From: Lautropia sp.
GTDB lineage: Bacteria > Pseudomonadota > Gammaproteobacteria > Burkholderiales > Burkholderiaceae_E
Length of the DNA stretch: 64,000 nucleotides
Direction: 5' to 3'
NCBI GenBank assembly: GCA_030527825.1
Contig: JAUNAC010000002.1
Coordinates: 124,001 to 188,000, forward strand
The stretch's first letter is position 1. Each line of letters begins with the position of its first letter. Position numbers and translations under genes: made by a program. The notes below the pieces were generated by a model. That model made no database searches. It had not been told where the DNA came from and saw only the letters and a program-made list of their open reading frames with translations. Below, one piece after another: positions 17,292-26,562 of the stretch.

Positions 17292-18616
17292 GCCTGGGAC
17301 TCCTCCACCATGGTTGAGCTGTCTTCCTGGACGCTCTGTGCCAGGCCGCGCGCAAAGGCGCTGGCGCTGGGCTTGTCCACGTACACGCACCGCTTGCCGG
17401 TGCGCTTGCAGTGATCTTTCACCAGCCAGTAGGCGCTGTGGCTGATGCAGCCAGCCTGGCAGATCACCAGGTCGGCAGCCGCCAGGCTGGCGTCGAGCCG
17501 GTGCACGCTGTCCTCGCGCCCGCCATCGTGGTGGATGAAGCGCCCCCCTTTCTTCTCGACGATGCGCCGGTAGATGGAAATGGCGGCGTGGCGCCCCCCC
17601 ACGCACAGCACGGCGCGTGAATCGAGCTGGTCGGCCGGCGTGCTTTCCTGCTGCGCCTGCTGCTGTGCGGCCTGACGGGGGCAGACTGCCGGGGAGGGGA
17701 CAGAGGACTCGCCCTCGGCCGTGCTCGCCTGCTGATCGGGCGAAACCAGGTGCCGGCGCATCTCGACAATACGCTGCATCAGTTCCTGGTTGCGGTCACT
17801 GAGCCAGCGCACCTGCTCGGACAGCTCGATTCGGCTATCCAGATCTTCCGACTGGCGGCGCAGCGTCTCCAGCTCTTCCTGAAGCTGGCGGATGGTATTT
17901 TCCTTGCCGGCATTGTCCGCCCGCAGCCGCTGCAGTTCGCTGTTGAGAGACTCGCTCTCGGCCGCCTTTTCCACCTGCAGTGCCTGATAGCGTTGCTGGG
18001 CTTTTTCGATATCCTGTTGGCAGCGGGCGTGTTCTTCAGCCAGCGTCTGGTAGCGCTCATCCCGGTCACGGGAGGCTGCACTGGCCTGATGCTGCAACAT
18101 GTGTATTTCGCGGTAGATGCGTTCCAGGGTCGCAGCATCACAGCGTGGATGGGTCATGCAGGCCCACAACCCCGCAGTGGCCTCGTTGCGGCTCACGAAT
18201 TGCCGCCACTGCTGATAGAGTGCCTCGGCCGTCTTGATGGAACCCAGCTTGCGGATACTCATCGCATAGCGCTGATCCAGTTCCTTTTGCAGCAGCTCCG
18301 ACAGATCTCCCCGGCGGCGGCATTCGTTTACTGCATTGACATGCAGCTCGTAATCATCGCTGGGCAGGGGCCCTTCCATCGTCCGGCCGGCCAGCTTGCG
18401 CAGCGTCTGCATGGACAGACACAGTCCGATGACCGGACAGTGACAGTGTGCGGCCAGATCCCAGAGCTTGCGGCGCCGTGAACCGTTATCGGCCGCTAAC
18501 CGGGCGGGCTGACGGACTGTCGGTTCAAAGGTGCTGATATCCAGTGTACCCTCGGATGGATTTTTCAGAATGGCCAGGGTTGGGCGGTCACCCAGATAAC
18601 TTTCTCGGTCTTGCAT
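17288..18616 (-). CDS. DUF2325 domain-containing coiled-coil protein
   Basis: 442 residues. The N-terminal third contains HCHCPVIGLCLSM with clustered Cys/His and an all-helical region (HVNAVNECRRRGDLSELLQKEL). Residues ~175-290 are a long coiled coil rich in Glu, Gln, Arg and Leu. After a polar linker, residues ~335-430 form the DUF2325 domain (AVLCVGGRHAAISIYRRIVEKKGGRFIHHDGG, CQAGCISHSAYWLVKDHCKR, CVYVDKP). The family is uncharacterised; the conserved Cys and His suggest metal or redox sensing. The upstream region carries a Fur-box-like palindrome, hinting at iron control. It overlaps the downstream 35-residue membrane peptide. Domain call is solid; function is unknown. Confidence 0.9.
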   Translation of the reverse strand: MQDRESYLGDRPTLAILKNPSEGTLDISTFEPTVRQPARLAADNGSRRRKLWDLAAHCHCPVIGLCLSMQTLRKLAGRTMEGPLPSDDYELHVNAVNECRRRGDLSELLQKELDQRYAMSIRKLGSIKTAEALYQQWRQFVSRNEATAGLWACMTHPRCDAATLERIYREIHMLQHQASAASRDRDERYQTLAEEHARCQQDIEKAQQRYQALQVEKAAESESLNSELQRLRADNAGKENTIRQLQEELETLRRQSEDLDSRIELSEQVRWLSDRNQELMQRIVEMRRHLVSPDQQASTAEGESSVPSPAVCPRQAAQQQAQQESTPADQLDSRAVLCVGGRHAAISIYRRIVEKKGGRFIHHDGGREDSVHRLDASLAAADLVICQAGCISHSAYWLVKDHCKRTGKRCVYVDKPSASAFARGLAQSVQEDSSTMVEESQA

Positions 18617-18711
18617 GAATATGGCTCGGCTCGTTGGACCCGGTGCGTTACGGCTATCCTCGGGGCATATCCTGCTCGCGCTTCCCGGCAGGTCTCGTTG
18701 TCTATAGTCTA

Positions 18712-18734
18712 TTGCTAATCATTATTATTAGCAA
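18712..18734. promoter_or_regulatory. Fur-box-like 23-bp palindrome upstream of the DUF2325 gene
   Basis: The 23 bases beginning TTGCTAATCAT and ending ATTATTAGCAA are a dyad matching at 10 of 11 positions around a central T. The AT-rich repeats AAT-CATTAT-T-ATTAG resemble the NATWAT hexamer pattern of Fur sites, although the consensus GATAATGATAATCATTATC is not matched exactly. It sits about 100 bases upstream of the DUF2325 start, in the only AT-rich part of that gap. Confidence 0.45.
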
Positions 18735-18793
18735 ACTTAATTGCCTGTTCAGAGTAGTGCTATTTCTGCAGTCGCCATGCTGCAGACACGTGT

Positions 18794-18828
18794 GCAGGCC
18801 CTGGCCCTGGCCCGGGGGCGGGGCCTGC
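18794..18828 (-). terminator. GC-rich hairpin after glnS
   Basis: GCAGGCCC (18794-18801) pairs perfectly with GGGCCTGC (18821-18828), 8-42 bases past the glnS stop. No T-run follows on the minus strand, so it may only protect the transcript end. Confidence 0.3.
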
Positions 18829-18835
18829 GCAGGGT

Positions 18836-20626
18836 TCAACCTTTTTTGCGGCCGAAGGAATCTTTCAGCGTGGTAATGCGGTTGAATACGGGTTTTTCAG
18901 CGGTGTGGTCCAAGCGGTCGGCCACGAAATAGCCCTGACGCTCGAACTGGAAAGGCTGCTCGGGTTGTGCCTGGCGGATGAGCGGTTCAGCATAACCGGT
19001 GCGCACGGTTCGCGAGGCCGGGTTGACGTTCTGTAATGGATCCTGTCCGCCAGCGTCGGGCTGGGCATCCAGAAAGAGCGGGGCGAAGATGCGCAGCTCG
19101 ACCGGCACGGCATCACTGGCCGACACCCAGTGGATATTGCCCTTGACCTTCACGCTGTCCGCACCGGGCGTCCCGGAGCGGGTGTCGGGCAGATAGGTGC
19201 AGCGTACCTGTGTGATGTTGCCCTGTGCATCACGATCGACGCCTGTGCACTGCACGACGAAGCCATGACGCAGACGCACCATCTGTCCCGGTGTCATCCG
19301 GAAAAAACCCTTGGGCGGATGTTCGGCAAAATCCTCGCGTTCGATCCACAGCTCGTGGCTCAGCTCGAACTGCCGTACACCCCGTTCAGGGTGGTGCGGA
19401 TGACGGGGGGCCTCGCAGGGAATCCGCTGACCGGGGGGCAGGTTTTCGATCACGAGCCGGATAGGGTCGGTCACCACATGGAGCCGGTCGACTTCTGGGT
19501 CGAGCACCTCGCGCACGGTCTGCTCCAGAACCGACATCTCGATGAGCTGGTTGGCCTTGGAGACGCCGGCGCGTTCACAGAACAGGCGAATGGCGGCAGG
19601 TGGATAGCCGCGCCGGCGCAGGCCGGCGAGGGTGGTCATGCGGGGGTCATCCCAGCCGGTGACGATGCCCTGATCCACCAGTGCCTTCAGCTTGCGCTTG
19701 CTGGTAATGGTGTAGGTCAGGTTCAGCCGTGCAAATTCGATCTGGCGGGGAAGCGGCGCATCCAGCATGCCGGTTTCCGCCACCCGCGCCAGCAGCCAGT
19801 CATACAGCGGGCGGTGATCTTCGAATTCCAGCGTGCACAGTGAATGGGTGATGCCTTCCAGCGCATCCTCCAGCGGGTGCGCATAGTCATACATCGGGTA
19901 GATCGGCCAGTCGTTGCCGGTACGATGATGGTGGGCAAACCGGATCCGGTACAGAATCGGGTCGCGCAGGTTCAGATTGGGCGATGCCATGTCGATCCGG
20001 GCCCGCAGCACCATGGCGCCTTCAGGGTGCTGGCCTGCACGCATTTCCTGAAAGAGGCGCAGACTTTCCTGGGCAGGCCGTTCGCGATAGGGTGACGGGC
20101 GCCCCGGCTCGGTCAGTGTGCCGCGATTTTCACGGATCTGCTCACCGGTCTGGCTATCCACATAGGCGTGACCGGCCTCGATCAGGCGGCAGGCGATCTG
20201 ATAGAAGATCTCGAAATAGTCGCTGGCGAAATACAGGTCCTGTTCGCCGTCGGCAAAGCACCAGTCAAAGCCCAGCCAGCGTACAGAATCCATGATGGCA
20301 TCGACGTACTCCTGGTTCTCCTTTTCAGGATTGGTGTCGTCGAACCGCAGATGACAGCGTCCGTCATAGCTGGCGGCCAGATCGAAATTCAGGCAGATGG
20401 ACTTGGCATGTCCGATATGCAGAAAACCGTTGGGTTCCGGCGGGAAGCGTGTCCGGATCCGGGCAGGATCGGTCGGGCCGGTGCGCTGTATGGCAGCCGG
20501 GCCGGGATGGCCTGACCAGGTGCGTCCATCCAGCCGGCCGCTGGCCAGATCCGACTCAATGGCCTGACGGATGAAATTGCTGGGAGCGGGGCTGCCCGCT
20601 CCGGAGAAAGTATCGGGTGTCTTCAT
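18836..20626 (-). CDS. glnS: Glutamine--tRNA ligase
   Basis: 596 residues, a little longer than the 554-residue E. coli enzyme. The class I signature FPPEPNGFLHIGHAKS places HIGH near residue 70, and the second signature is ITSKRKL followed by GWDDPRM and LRRRGY. GlnRS-specific segments include RFDDTNPEKE, YPMYDYAHPLEDALEGITHSLCTLEFEDHRPLYDW and the anticodon-binding beta-barrel at the end (HELWIEREDF, VKGNIHWVSA). It charges tRNA-Gln directly with glutamine. The upstream FKBP isomerase gene is 21 bases away on the same strand, so both are probably on one transcript. Confidence 0.97.
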   Translation of the reverse strand: MKTPDTFSGAGSPAPSNFIRQAIESDLASGRLDGRTWSGHPGPAAIQRTGPTDPARIRTRFPPEPNGFLHIGHAKSICLNFDLAASYDGRCHLRFDDTNPEKENQEYVDAIMDSVRWLGFDWCFADGEQDLYFASDYFEIFYQIACRLIEAGHAYVDSQTGEQIRENRGTLTEPGRPSPYRERPAQESLRLFQEMRAGQHPEGAMVLRARIDMASPNLNLRDPILYRIRFAHHHRTGNDWPIYPMYDYAHPLEDALEGITHSLCTLEFEDHRPLYDWLLARVAETGMLDAPLPRQIEFARLNLTYTITSKRKLKALVDQGIVTGWDDPRMTTLAGLRRRGYPPAAIRLFCERAGVSKANQLIEMSVLEQTVREVLDPEVDRLHVVTDPIRLVIENLPPGQRIPCEAPRHPHHPERGVRQFELSHELWIEREDFAEHPPKGFFRMTPGQMVRLRHGFVVQCTGVDRDAQGNITQVRCTYLPDTRSGTPGADSVKVKGNIHWVSASDAVPVELRIFAPLFLDAQPDAGGQDPLQNVNPASRTVRTGYAEPLIRQAQPEQPFQFERQGYFVADRLDHTAEKPVFNRITTLKDSFGRKKG

Positions 20627-20647
20627 GACTGCGCGATAACGTGCTGC

Positions 20648-21022
20648 TCAGACATCCAGCAGTTCGACATCGAACAGCAGCGTAGCGTTGGGTGGAATGA
20701 CGCCGCCTGCTCCCCGGGCGCCATAGCCAAGAGCGGCAGGAATCAGCAGCCGGCGCTTGCCGCCAACTTTCATGCCTTTTACCCCCAGGTCCCAGCCCTG
20801 GATCACTTCCCCTTGTCCCAGGGCAAAGCTGAATGGCTGATTGCGGTCCCGGCTGGAATCAAACTTGCGACCCGTGCGCCCGCCTTCCGGGCTGTCGGGA
20901 TCGTTTTCCCATAGCCAGCCCGTGTAATGCACTTTGACGCGCTTGCCGTGCTCGGCTGCTGCGCCGGTGCCGGCTTCAATATCCTGGATGCCCAGGCCGT
21001 TTTCCCTGATCTCGAAACTCAT
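20648..21022 (-). CDS. FKBP-type peptidyl-prolyl cis-trans isomerase
   Basis: 124 residues forming a single FKBP domain: VKVHYTGWLWE, KFDSSRDRNQPFSFALGQGEVIQGWDLG, MKVGGKRRLLIPAALGYG and VIPPNATLLFDVELLDV are all family-specific. It lacks a signal peptide and so acts in the cytoplasm, assisting proline isomerisation in folding. An insertion (ENDPDSPEGGRTG) lengthens the first loop. It lies 21 bases upstream of glnS on the same strand, a probable two-gene operon. Confidence 0.95.
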   Translation of the reverse strand: MSFEIRENGLGIQDIEAGTGAAAEHGKRVKVHYTGWLWENDPDSPEGGRTGRKFDSSRDRNQPFSFALGQGEVIQGWDLGVKGMKVGGKRRLLIPAALGYGARGAGGVIPPNATLLFDVELLDV

Positions 21023-21134
21023 TGTCTGGCCCCGTGGTTGTTCGTGGATGAGCTCGGGAAGATAGCATGCCAGACGCGGGCTGGGCGCTTTTCGGTGGAG
21101 ACTGTCCTGGGGGAGCTAGTACTGTCGTGGCGGT

Positions 21135-21554
21135 CTAGCGAGGATCGACCGTGGCCCAGCCACCATCGGTGAGCGGATTGACGTGGAGGTTGTAGTAGTC
21201 ACCCAGGGCGCTGAGTTCATTGAGCGCTTCAAAGCTGAATCCCTGGCGGTTGCCACGGGTGTCGAGCAGAAGTTCGCTAAGCTTGCGGCGAAAGGTGGCT
21301 GGACTGTCCCAGTGAGCGAGCAGCCGTTCCAGCATCCAGGGGTGTTCCCGGGCGCAGCGCAGCGGACGCGACTCGGCTGGCAGGCGCAACACGATACGCT
21401 GCGCTGACAGACTGAGCTGCACGAGGTCGTCGGGTAACGTGTCAGGGAGGCAGTTCTGTGACGGCTGGTCAGCGCTGGGCGTGACCTGGAAGGCGGCGGC
21501 ACGTGGAACAATGCGGGGAGCCGATTTGCTCGATTGACGAAACCAGTTGAACAT
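21135..21554 (-). CDS. Small conserved hypothetical protein
   Basis: 139 residues from an ATG giving MFNWFRQSS. No signal peptide and no membrane helix are seen. The C-terminal half (LLLDTRGNRQGFSFEALNELSALGDYYNLHV) looks like a conserved core, with an N-terminal part rich in Pro and Ser that is likely disordered. I do not recognise a characterised family. The frame remains open well upstream, but the extra residues would run into the divergent aroA promoter region. It is divergent from aroA across 138 bases. The start is uncertain, with no clear ribosome-binding site. Confidence 0.65.
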   Translation of the reverse strand: MFNWFRQSSKSAPRIVPRAAAFQVTPSADQPSQNCLPDTLPDDLVQLSLSAQRIVLRLPAESRPLRCAREHPWMLERLLAHWDSPATFRRKLSELLLDTRGNRQGFSFEALNELSALGDYYNLHVNPLTDGGWATVDPR

Positions 21555-21692
21555 AACCGTTTGACCAGGTTGATGCCAGTCGTCGGGCGCTAGAGGCACC
21601 GGTAACGAAACTGGCCGTTGCAGGGGCCGTTCTTCATGCTGAATCGACCGCCAGTCTAGAAAAAGTTCAGGCACTTCGGGAGGAATTTGTTC

Positions 21693-23015
21693 ATGTTTCA
21701 GGCATATGATGTGGCTCCAGGGGGGCTGGTGCAGGGTGATATCCGGGTGCCGGGCGACAAGTCGATTTCGCATCGGGCTGTCATGCTGGGAGCTCTGGCT
21801 GAGGGGGTGACGGAAGTCAAAGGGTTTCTGGAGGGGGCCGATGCGCTGGCTACTGCCCAGATTTTTCGGGCCATGGGGGTTCGGATCGAGGGGCCGGAAG
21901 ATGGCCACGTAGTAGTGCATGGGGTCGGCCTGCATGGGTTGCGCGCACCGGTCGGGGTGCTGGATTGCGGCAATTCGGGCACGTCCATGCGCCTGTTGTG
22001 CGGGATTCTGGCCGGCCAGCGTTTTGGGAGCCGGCTGGTGGGTGACGAGAGCCTGAGCAGGCGGCCGATGCGGCGTGTCATCGAGCCGTTGTCCGCCATG
22101 GGCGCCCGGATCGGCAGCGCCGATGGCCGGCCCCCACTGGAGGTGCAGGCCGTGCCGGCGCTGCGCGGTGTGGCGCAGCAGCTGCAGGTGGCCAGTGCGC
22201 AGGTGAAATCCGCGCTGTTGCTGGCGGGACTCTACGCACATGGTCAGACCAGTGTGACCGAACAGGCAGTCACCCGGGATCATACCGAGCGCATGCTGGG
22301 AGCCTTCGGTGTCCGGGTAACGCGCGAGGGGGCTACGGTATCGCTGACGGGCGGGCAGGTGTTACGGGCCTGTCCGGTGGATGTGCCGGCCGACATTTCG
22401 TCGGCTGCCTTCTTCCTGGTGGCTGCCGCGATCTGCCCGGGGTCGGAGTTGACATTGCGTCATGTGGGGGTAAACCCCACCCGGACCGGGGTGCTGCATA
22501 TCCTGCGGGCGATGGGGGCAGACATCAGGGAAAGCCATGCCCGCGTGGTCGGTGGAGAGCCGGTAGCTGACCTGCATGTCCGGGGGGGGCGACTCCGGGG
22601 TATTGTCATCGACCCCGCCTGGGTGCCCCTGGCGATTGATGAATTCCCGGCGCTGTTCATCGCGGCCGCCTGTGCCGAGGGCACCACCGAGTTGCGGGGA
22701 GCCGAGGAGCTGCGCGTCAAGGAATCCGACCGGATCCAGGTAATGGCAGACGGGCTGGCCGCTGTGGGGATGCCCGTCACAGTGCTCCCGGATGGCATGC
22801 GCATTGAGGGCCATGGTGAGCAGGCGCAGCCCTTTGCCGGGGGGCGCGTGAGCTCGCATGGGGATCATCGCATCGCGATGTCCTTTGCGGTGGCGGCGCT
22901 GCGTAGCCGCGGCGCCATTCGCATCGACGATACCGTCAATGTGGGTACGTCTTTTCCCGGTTTTGTGGATCTGGCCCGATCCGTCGGGCTGAACATCACC
23001 GTGGCCGGGAATTGA
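21693..23015 (+). CDS. aroA: 3-phosphoshikimate 1-carboxyvinyltransferase (EPSP synthase)
   Basis: 440 residues. Shikimate-pathway step joining PEP to shikimate-3-phosphate. Seen: VPGDKSISHRAVMLGALAEG near the N-terminus, LDCGNSGTSMRLLCGILAG (family signature 1), ESLSRRPMRRVIEPL, VASAQVKSALLLAGL, and RVKESDRIQVMADGL (signature 2). The ATG at 21693 is preferred over a TTG six bases earlier because GGGAGGAA is correctly spaced only for the ATG. The glycine-rich GNSGTS motif has Ala-free spacing typical of class II-like or intermediate enzymes; I did not classify glyphosate sensitivity. It begins the aroA-cmk-rpsA-ihfB cluster usual for betaproteobacteria. Confidence 0.96.
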   Translation: MFQAYDVAPGGLVQGDIRVPGDKSISHRAVMLGALAEGVTEVKGFLEGADALATAQIFRAMGVRIEGPEDGHVVVHGVGLHGLRAPVGVLDCGNSGTSMRLLCGILAGQRFGSRLVGDESLSRRPMRRVIEPLSAMGARIGSADGRPPLEVQAVPALRGVAQQLQVASAQVKSALLLAGLYAHGQTSVTEQAVTRDHTERMLGAFGVRVTREGATVSLTGGQVLRACPVDVPADISSAAFFLVAAAICPGSELTLRHVGVNPTRTGVLHILRAMGADIRESHARVVGGEPVADLHVRGGRLRGIVIDPAWVPLAIDEFPALFIAAACAEGTTELRGAEELRVKESDRIQVMADGLAAVGMPVTVLPDGMRIEGHGEQAQPFAGGRVSSHGDHRIAMSFAVAALRSRGAIRIDDTVNVGTSFPGFVDLARSVGLNITVAGN

Positions 23016-23064
23016 GAAGGAACAGGCTGGGCCTGCCTTCATGAATCATTAAAAGAGGAGTGTC

Positions 23065-23769
23065 ATGCCTTCATCGCATTCTGCGCCGCATCCGGCTGCT
23101 CGCGCGGCCGTACCGGTTATTGCCATCGACGGTCCCACGGCATCGGGCAAGGGGTCGGTGGCCGCCCGGGTAGCCGGTAGCCTGGGCTTTCATTATCTCG
23201 ACAGCGGTGCCCTGTACCGGCTGGTGGCACTGGCGCTGATGAAGGCCGGGAGGGATGGAAGCGATGAGGCTGCGGCCCGGCAGGCCGCACAGACGCTGTC
23301 GCCGGCGTTTTTGCCGGATGGTCGCATTCTGCTGGATGGAGAGGATGTCTCGGCGGCGATCCGCGCCGATGAGGTGGGACTGCAGGCATCGCGGGTGGCG
23401 CTCCATCCCGCTGTCCGGGTCGCGCTCAACAGTCTGCAGCATCGCGCGCGCAGGGCGCCAGGGCTGGTGGCCGATGGGCGGGACATGGGCACGGTTGTCT
23501 TTCCGGATGCGCCCCTCAAGGTGTTTCTGACCGCCAGCGTCGAGATACGTGCGGAGCGACGCTACAGACAGCTACTGGAAAAGGGATTCTCTGCTAAAAT
23601 TGATCAGATTTTGCATGATCTGAAAGAACGCGACCAGCGCGATGCAAGTCGCAGCGTGGCGCCGCTGGCGCCTGCCGAGGATGCCCTGTTGCTGGATTCA
23701 GGCCATCTGACCGTCGAACAGACGGTCGACTGGGTACTGGATGCCTGGCAAAGGCGCAGGCAGGGCTGA
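23065..23769 (+). CDS. cmk: Cytidylate kinase
   Basis: 234 residues; phosphorylates CMP and dCMP. The P-loop [11 protein letters not shown] lies at residues ~21-31, followed by [37 protein letters not shown] and [13 protein letters not shown], all diagnostic of bacterial Cmk. The ATG has AGAGGAG eight bases upstream. It lies 49 bases after aroA and 164 before rpsA, a very common order in proteobacteria, and is likely co-transcribed with both. Confidence 0.97.
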   Translation: MPSSHSAPHPAARAAVPVIAIDGPTASGKGSVAARVAGSLGFHYLDSGALYRLVALALMKAGRDGSDEAAARQAAQTLSPAFLPDGRILLDGEDVSAAIRADEVGLQASRVALHPAVRVALNSLQHRARRAPGLVADGRDMGTVVFPDAPLKVFLTASVEIRAERRYRQLLEKGFSAKIDQILHDLKERDQRDASRSVAPLAPAEDALLLDSGHLTVEQTVDWVLDAWQRRRQG

Positions 23770-23933
23770 GCGGCTTTCAGACGGGCAGATTTCACTGGCC
23801 ATCGTTTCCATGACGCTGGTCGATGTCCCCGGATGGGCGTCACGCTCCGCCAGCCCGGGATTTCCGCAACACCGCTGGTCTGGCGCTGCGCTCATGGAAA
23901 GCAGCCCGGCTGGCGAGAATATTTTGGATATCA

Positions 23934-25646
23934 ATGAGCACTGAAGTTACCCAGAATCCGGCTTCGGAAGAAAGCTTTGCCGCCCTGTTCGAAGAGTCTC
24001 TGAAACGACAGGAAATGCGGCAGGGCGAGGTGATCACTGCCGAGGTCATCCGGGTCGACCACAACTATGTGGTGGTCAACGCCGGCCTGAAGTCCGAGAG
24101 TTATGTGCCCGTCGAGGAGTTCTACAACGACCGTGGCGAGCTTGAGGTTCAGGAAGGTGATTTTGTCTCTGTGGCTATCGACTCGCTGGAGGATGGCTTC
24201 GGTGAGACCCGCCTGTCGCGTGATCGTGCCAAGCGCCTGGCTGCCTGGGTGCAGCTGGAGCTGGCGCTGGAGTCTGGCGATCTGGTGACCGGTACGGTCA
24301 CGGGCAAGGTCAAGGGCGGCCTGACCGTCATGACCAACGGCATCCGTGCCTTCCTGCCGGGGTCTCTCATCGACACCCGTCCGGTCAAGGATACCACCCC
24401 CTACGAGGGCAAGACGCTCGAATTCAAGGTCATCAAGCTTGACCGTCGTCGCAACAACGTCGTGCTGTCGCGTCGTGCCGTCATCGAGCTGTCGCAGGGT
24501 GAAGAACGCGCCAAGCTGCTCGAAACGCTGACCGAAGGCGCTGTAGTTCAGGGCGTGGTCAAGAACATCACTGACTACGGTGCGTTTGTTGACCTGGGTG
24601 GCATCGACGGCCTGCTGCATATCACCGACATGGCGTGGCGCCGTGTCCGTCATCCGACGGAAGTGCTGCAGGTCGGTCAGGAGATCACTGCCAAGGTGCT
24701 CAAGTTCGACCAGGAGAAGAACCGCGTCTCGCTGGGCATCAAGCAGCTGGGCGAGGATCCGTGGGTTGGCATCAGCCGTCGCTATCCGCAGAACACCCGC
24801 ATGTTCGGCAAGGTCACGAACATCACCGACTACGGTGCATTTGTCGAGATCGAGCCGGGGATCGAAGGTCTGGTGCACGTGTCCGAAATGGACTGGACCA
24901 ACAAGAACGTCAACCCTGGCAAGGTGGTCAGCCTGGGTGACGAAGTCGAAGTCATGGTGCTGGAAATCGACGAGGACCGTCGCCGCATCTCTCTGGGCAT
25001 GAAACAGACGCATGCCAATCCATGGCAGGAGTTCTCCGAGAACCATCGCCGCAACGACAAGGTCAAGGGTTCGATCAAGTCGATCACCGACTTTGGCGTA
25101 TTCATCGGCCTGCCGGGCGGTATCGACGGTCTGGTGCACCTGTCGGACCTGTCCTGGAACAAGTCTGGCGAGGAAGCGGTGCGTGACTTCAAGAAAGGCG
25201 ACGAAGTCGAGGCCGTGGTGCTGGGCATCGATGTCGAACGCGAACGCATTTCGCTGGGCATCAAGCAGCTTGAAGGTGATCCGTTCACCAACTTTGCCTC
25301 CACTCACGACAAAGGGGCAGTGGTTACCGGTACCGTCTCCAGTGTCGATGCTCGCGGTGCGACGATTCAGATCGAGCCCGAAGTCGAAGGCTATCTGCGT
25401 GCTTCCGAGATCTCGCGTGATCGCGTCGAAGATGCCCGTATGCATCTGAGCGAAGGACAGACGGTTGAATCGATGATCATCAACATCGATCGCAAGAACC
25501 GTTCGATCGCCCTGTCGATCAAGGCGCGCGAGAACGCCGACACGGCCGACGCCATGCAGCGCATGGCCGAGAGTTCGGCCGTCAGCGGTACCACCAACCT
25601 GGGGGCACTGCTGCGCGCCAAGCTGGACAATCAGGATCGTTCCTGA
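23934..25646 (+). CDS. rpsA: 30S ribosomal protein S1
   Basis: 570 residues, close to the 557 of E. coli. The ATG giving [23 protein letters not shown] is the standard S1 start; a longer in-frame extension is not family-like. Six S1 RNA-binding repeats can be read, with repeated [19 protein letters not shown] / [20 protein letters not shown] / [20 protein letters not shown] cores. It unwinds and delivers mRNA to the 30S subunit and is essential for most initiation. The position after cmk and before ihfB is typical. Confidence 0.98.
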   Translation: MSTEVTQNPASEESFAALFEESLKRQEMRQGEVITAEVIRVDHNYVVVNAGLKSESYVPVEEFYNDRGELEVQEGDFVSVAIDSLEDGFGETRLSRDRAKRLAAWVQLELALESGDLVTGTVTGKVKGGLTVMTNGIRAFLPGSLIDTRPVKDTTPYEGKTLEFKVIKLDRRRNNVVLSRRAVIELSQGEERAKLLETLTEGAVVQGVVKNITDYGAFVDLGGIDGLLHITDMAWRRVRHPTEVLQVGQEITAKVLKFDQEKNRVSLGIKQLGEDPWVGISRRYPQNTRMFGKVTNITDYGAFVEIEPGIEGLVHVSEMDWTNKNVNPGKVVSLGDEVEVMVLEIDEDRRRISLGMKQTHANPWQEFSENHRRNDKVKGSIKSITDFGVFIGLPGGIDGLVHLSDLSWNKSGEEAVRDFKKGDEVEAVVLGIDVERERISLGIKQLEGDPFTNFASTHDKGAVVTGTVSSVDARGATIQIEPEVEGYLRASEISRDRVEDARMHLSEGQTVESMIINIDRKNRSIALSIKARENADTADAMQRMAESSAVSGTTNLGALLRAKLDNQDRS

Positions 25647-25915
25647 TCCGTTTCCCGCTGTCCGGGTGCTGATCCCGTGTCATGACCGTTCTTTCACACA
25701 GGGAAGGGCGGTCACGGACTCTTGGGGTTTCACCCATCGTCCGGACTGGCGATCTGCATGCCATCATCATGGCAACGGAATGACGCCAGCTCGGACGTTG
25801 CAGTTTCTGTCGATGTTTCCCGTAGTTTCTTCCGCCTGGCTCCTGTCGAATTTTCGGACGGCACAAGATGGCAATAGATACGCTTGACGCGGATGACCAG
25901 TCAGCACCCGGCACA

Positions 25916-26215
25916 ATGACCAAGTCGGAGCTGATCACCAAACTGGCAGAACGCTTTCCACAGCTGGTGACAAAAGACGCCGAATATGCGGTGCGAACCA
26001 TTCTGGAGGCCATGGCGTGTGCGCTGGCCGAACAGCATCGCATCGAAATCCGTGGCTTCGGCTCCTTCGCCCTGTCACATCGGCATTCCCGGATGGGACG
26101 CAATCCAAAATCGGGTGAACCGGTACCGGTGCCCGAGAAACTGGTCCCTCATTTCAAACCTGGCAAGCAGTTGCGGGAAAGCGTCGATTGGGCGCTGCAT
26201 GCGACCGCTTCCTGA
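25916..26215 (+). CDS. ihfB: Integration host factor subunit beta
   Basis: 99 residues from the ATG giving [17 protein letters not shown]. An ATG 48 bases earlier would add 16 residues; neither has a clear ribosome-binding site, so family length decides. The HU/IHF fold is clear: [33 protein letters not shown] and the arm-tip segment [15 protein letters not shown] with its intercalating proline. With IhfA (not in the window) it bends DNA sharply in recombination, replication and transcription. Confidence 0.95.
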   Translation: MTKSELITKLAERFPQLVTKDAEYAVRTILEAMACALAEQHRIEIRGFGSFALSHRHSRMGRNPKSGEPVPVPEKLVPHFKPGKQLRESVDWALHATAS

Positions 26216-26233
26216 TTATCAGGTTCCCTGCCC

Positions 26234-26557
26234 ATGCATCTGTTCGCCTGGCTGATAAAAATCATCATTTTCATTGCGCTGCTGGGGTTTGCGCTTGGCA
26301 ACACCGAAACCGTGCATCTTGCTGTCTTTGGCAAGCAGGAATTAGGTTTTGATGCACCCATGGTGGTTTTTTTGCTGCTATTCTTCCTTGCCGGAATGCT
26401 GGTGGGGCTCATAACCCTGGTGCCGCGCATCTTGCGTCAACGGCGTCAGATCAAACGGTTACGTCGTGATTTAACCCGGTACCGGGACGGTTCCGCCCAG
26501 GTAGCTGAAGAAGACGGTACCCTGATCGGTGCATCCAGCCGTCTGCCGACTCCCTGA
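26234..26557 (+). CDS. lapA: LPS assembly protein A (DUF1049)
   Basis: 107 residues with two N-terminal membrane helices (WLIKIIIFIALLGFALGN and MVVFLLLFFLAGMLVGLITL), a NTETVHLAVFG segment between them and a basic cytoplasmic tail. This is the LapA/YciS architecture. In E. coli LapA works with LapB and FtsH to adjust LpxC and so the rate of lipopolysaccharide synthesis. The next gene is lapB, five bases downstream, as in other proteobacteria. Confidence 0.93.
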   Translation: MHLFAWLIKIIIFIALLGFALGNTETVHLAVFGKQELGFDAPMVVFLLLFFLAGMLVGLITLVPRILRQRRQIKRLRRDLTRYRDGSAQVAEEDGTLIGASSRLPTP

Positions 26558-26562
26558 ACCCT

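Noticed and set aside
19700-19740. glnS second signature reads ITSKRKL instead of VMSKRKL
   Set aside because: I believe this variant is normal among betaproteobacterial GlnRS, so it is not a defect.
23931-25445. 504-codon antisense frame across rpsA
   Set aside because: Shadow of the S1 gene; its sequence is the reverse reading of the conserved S1 repeats.
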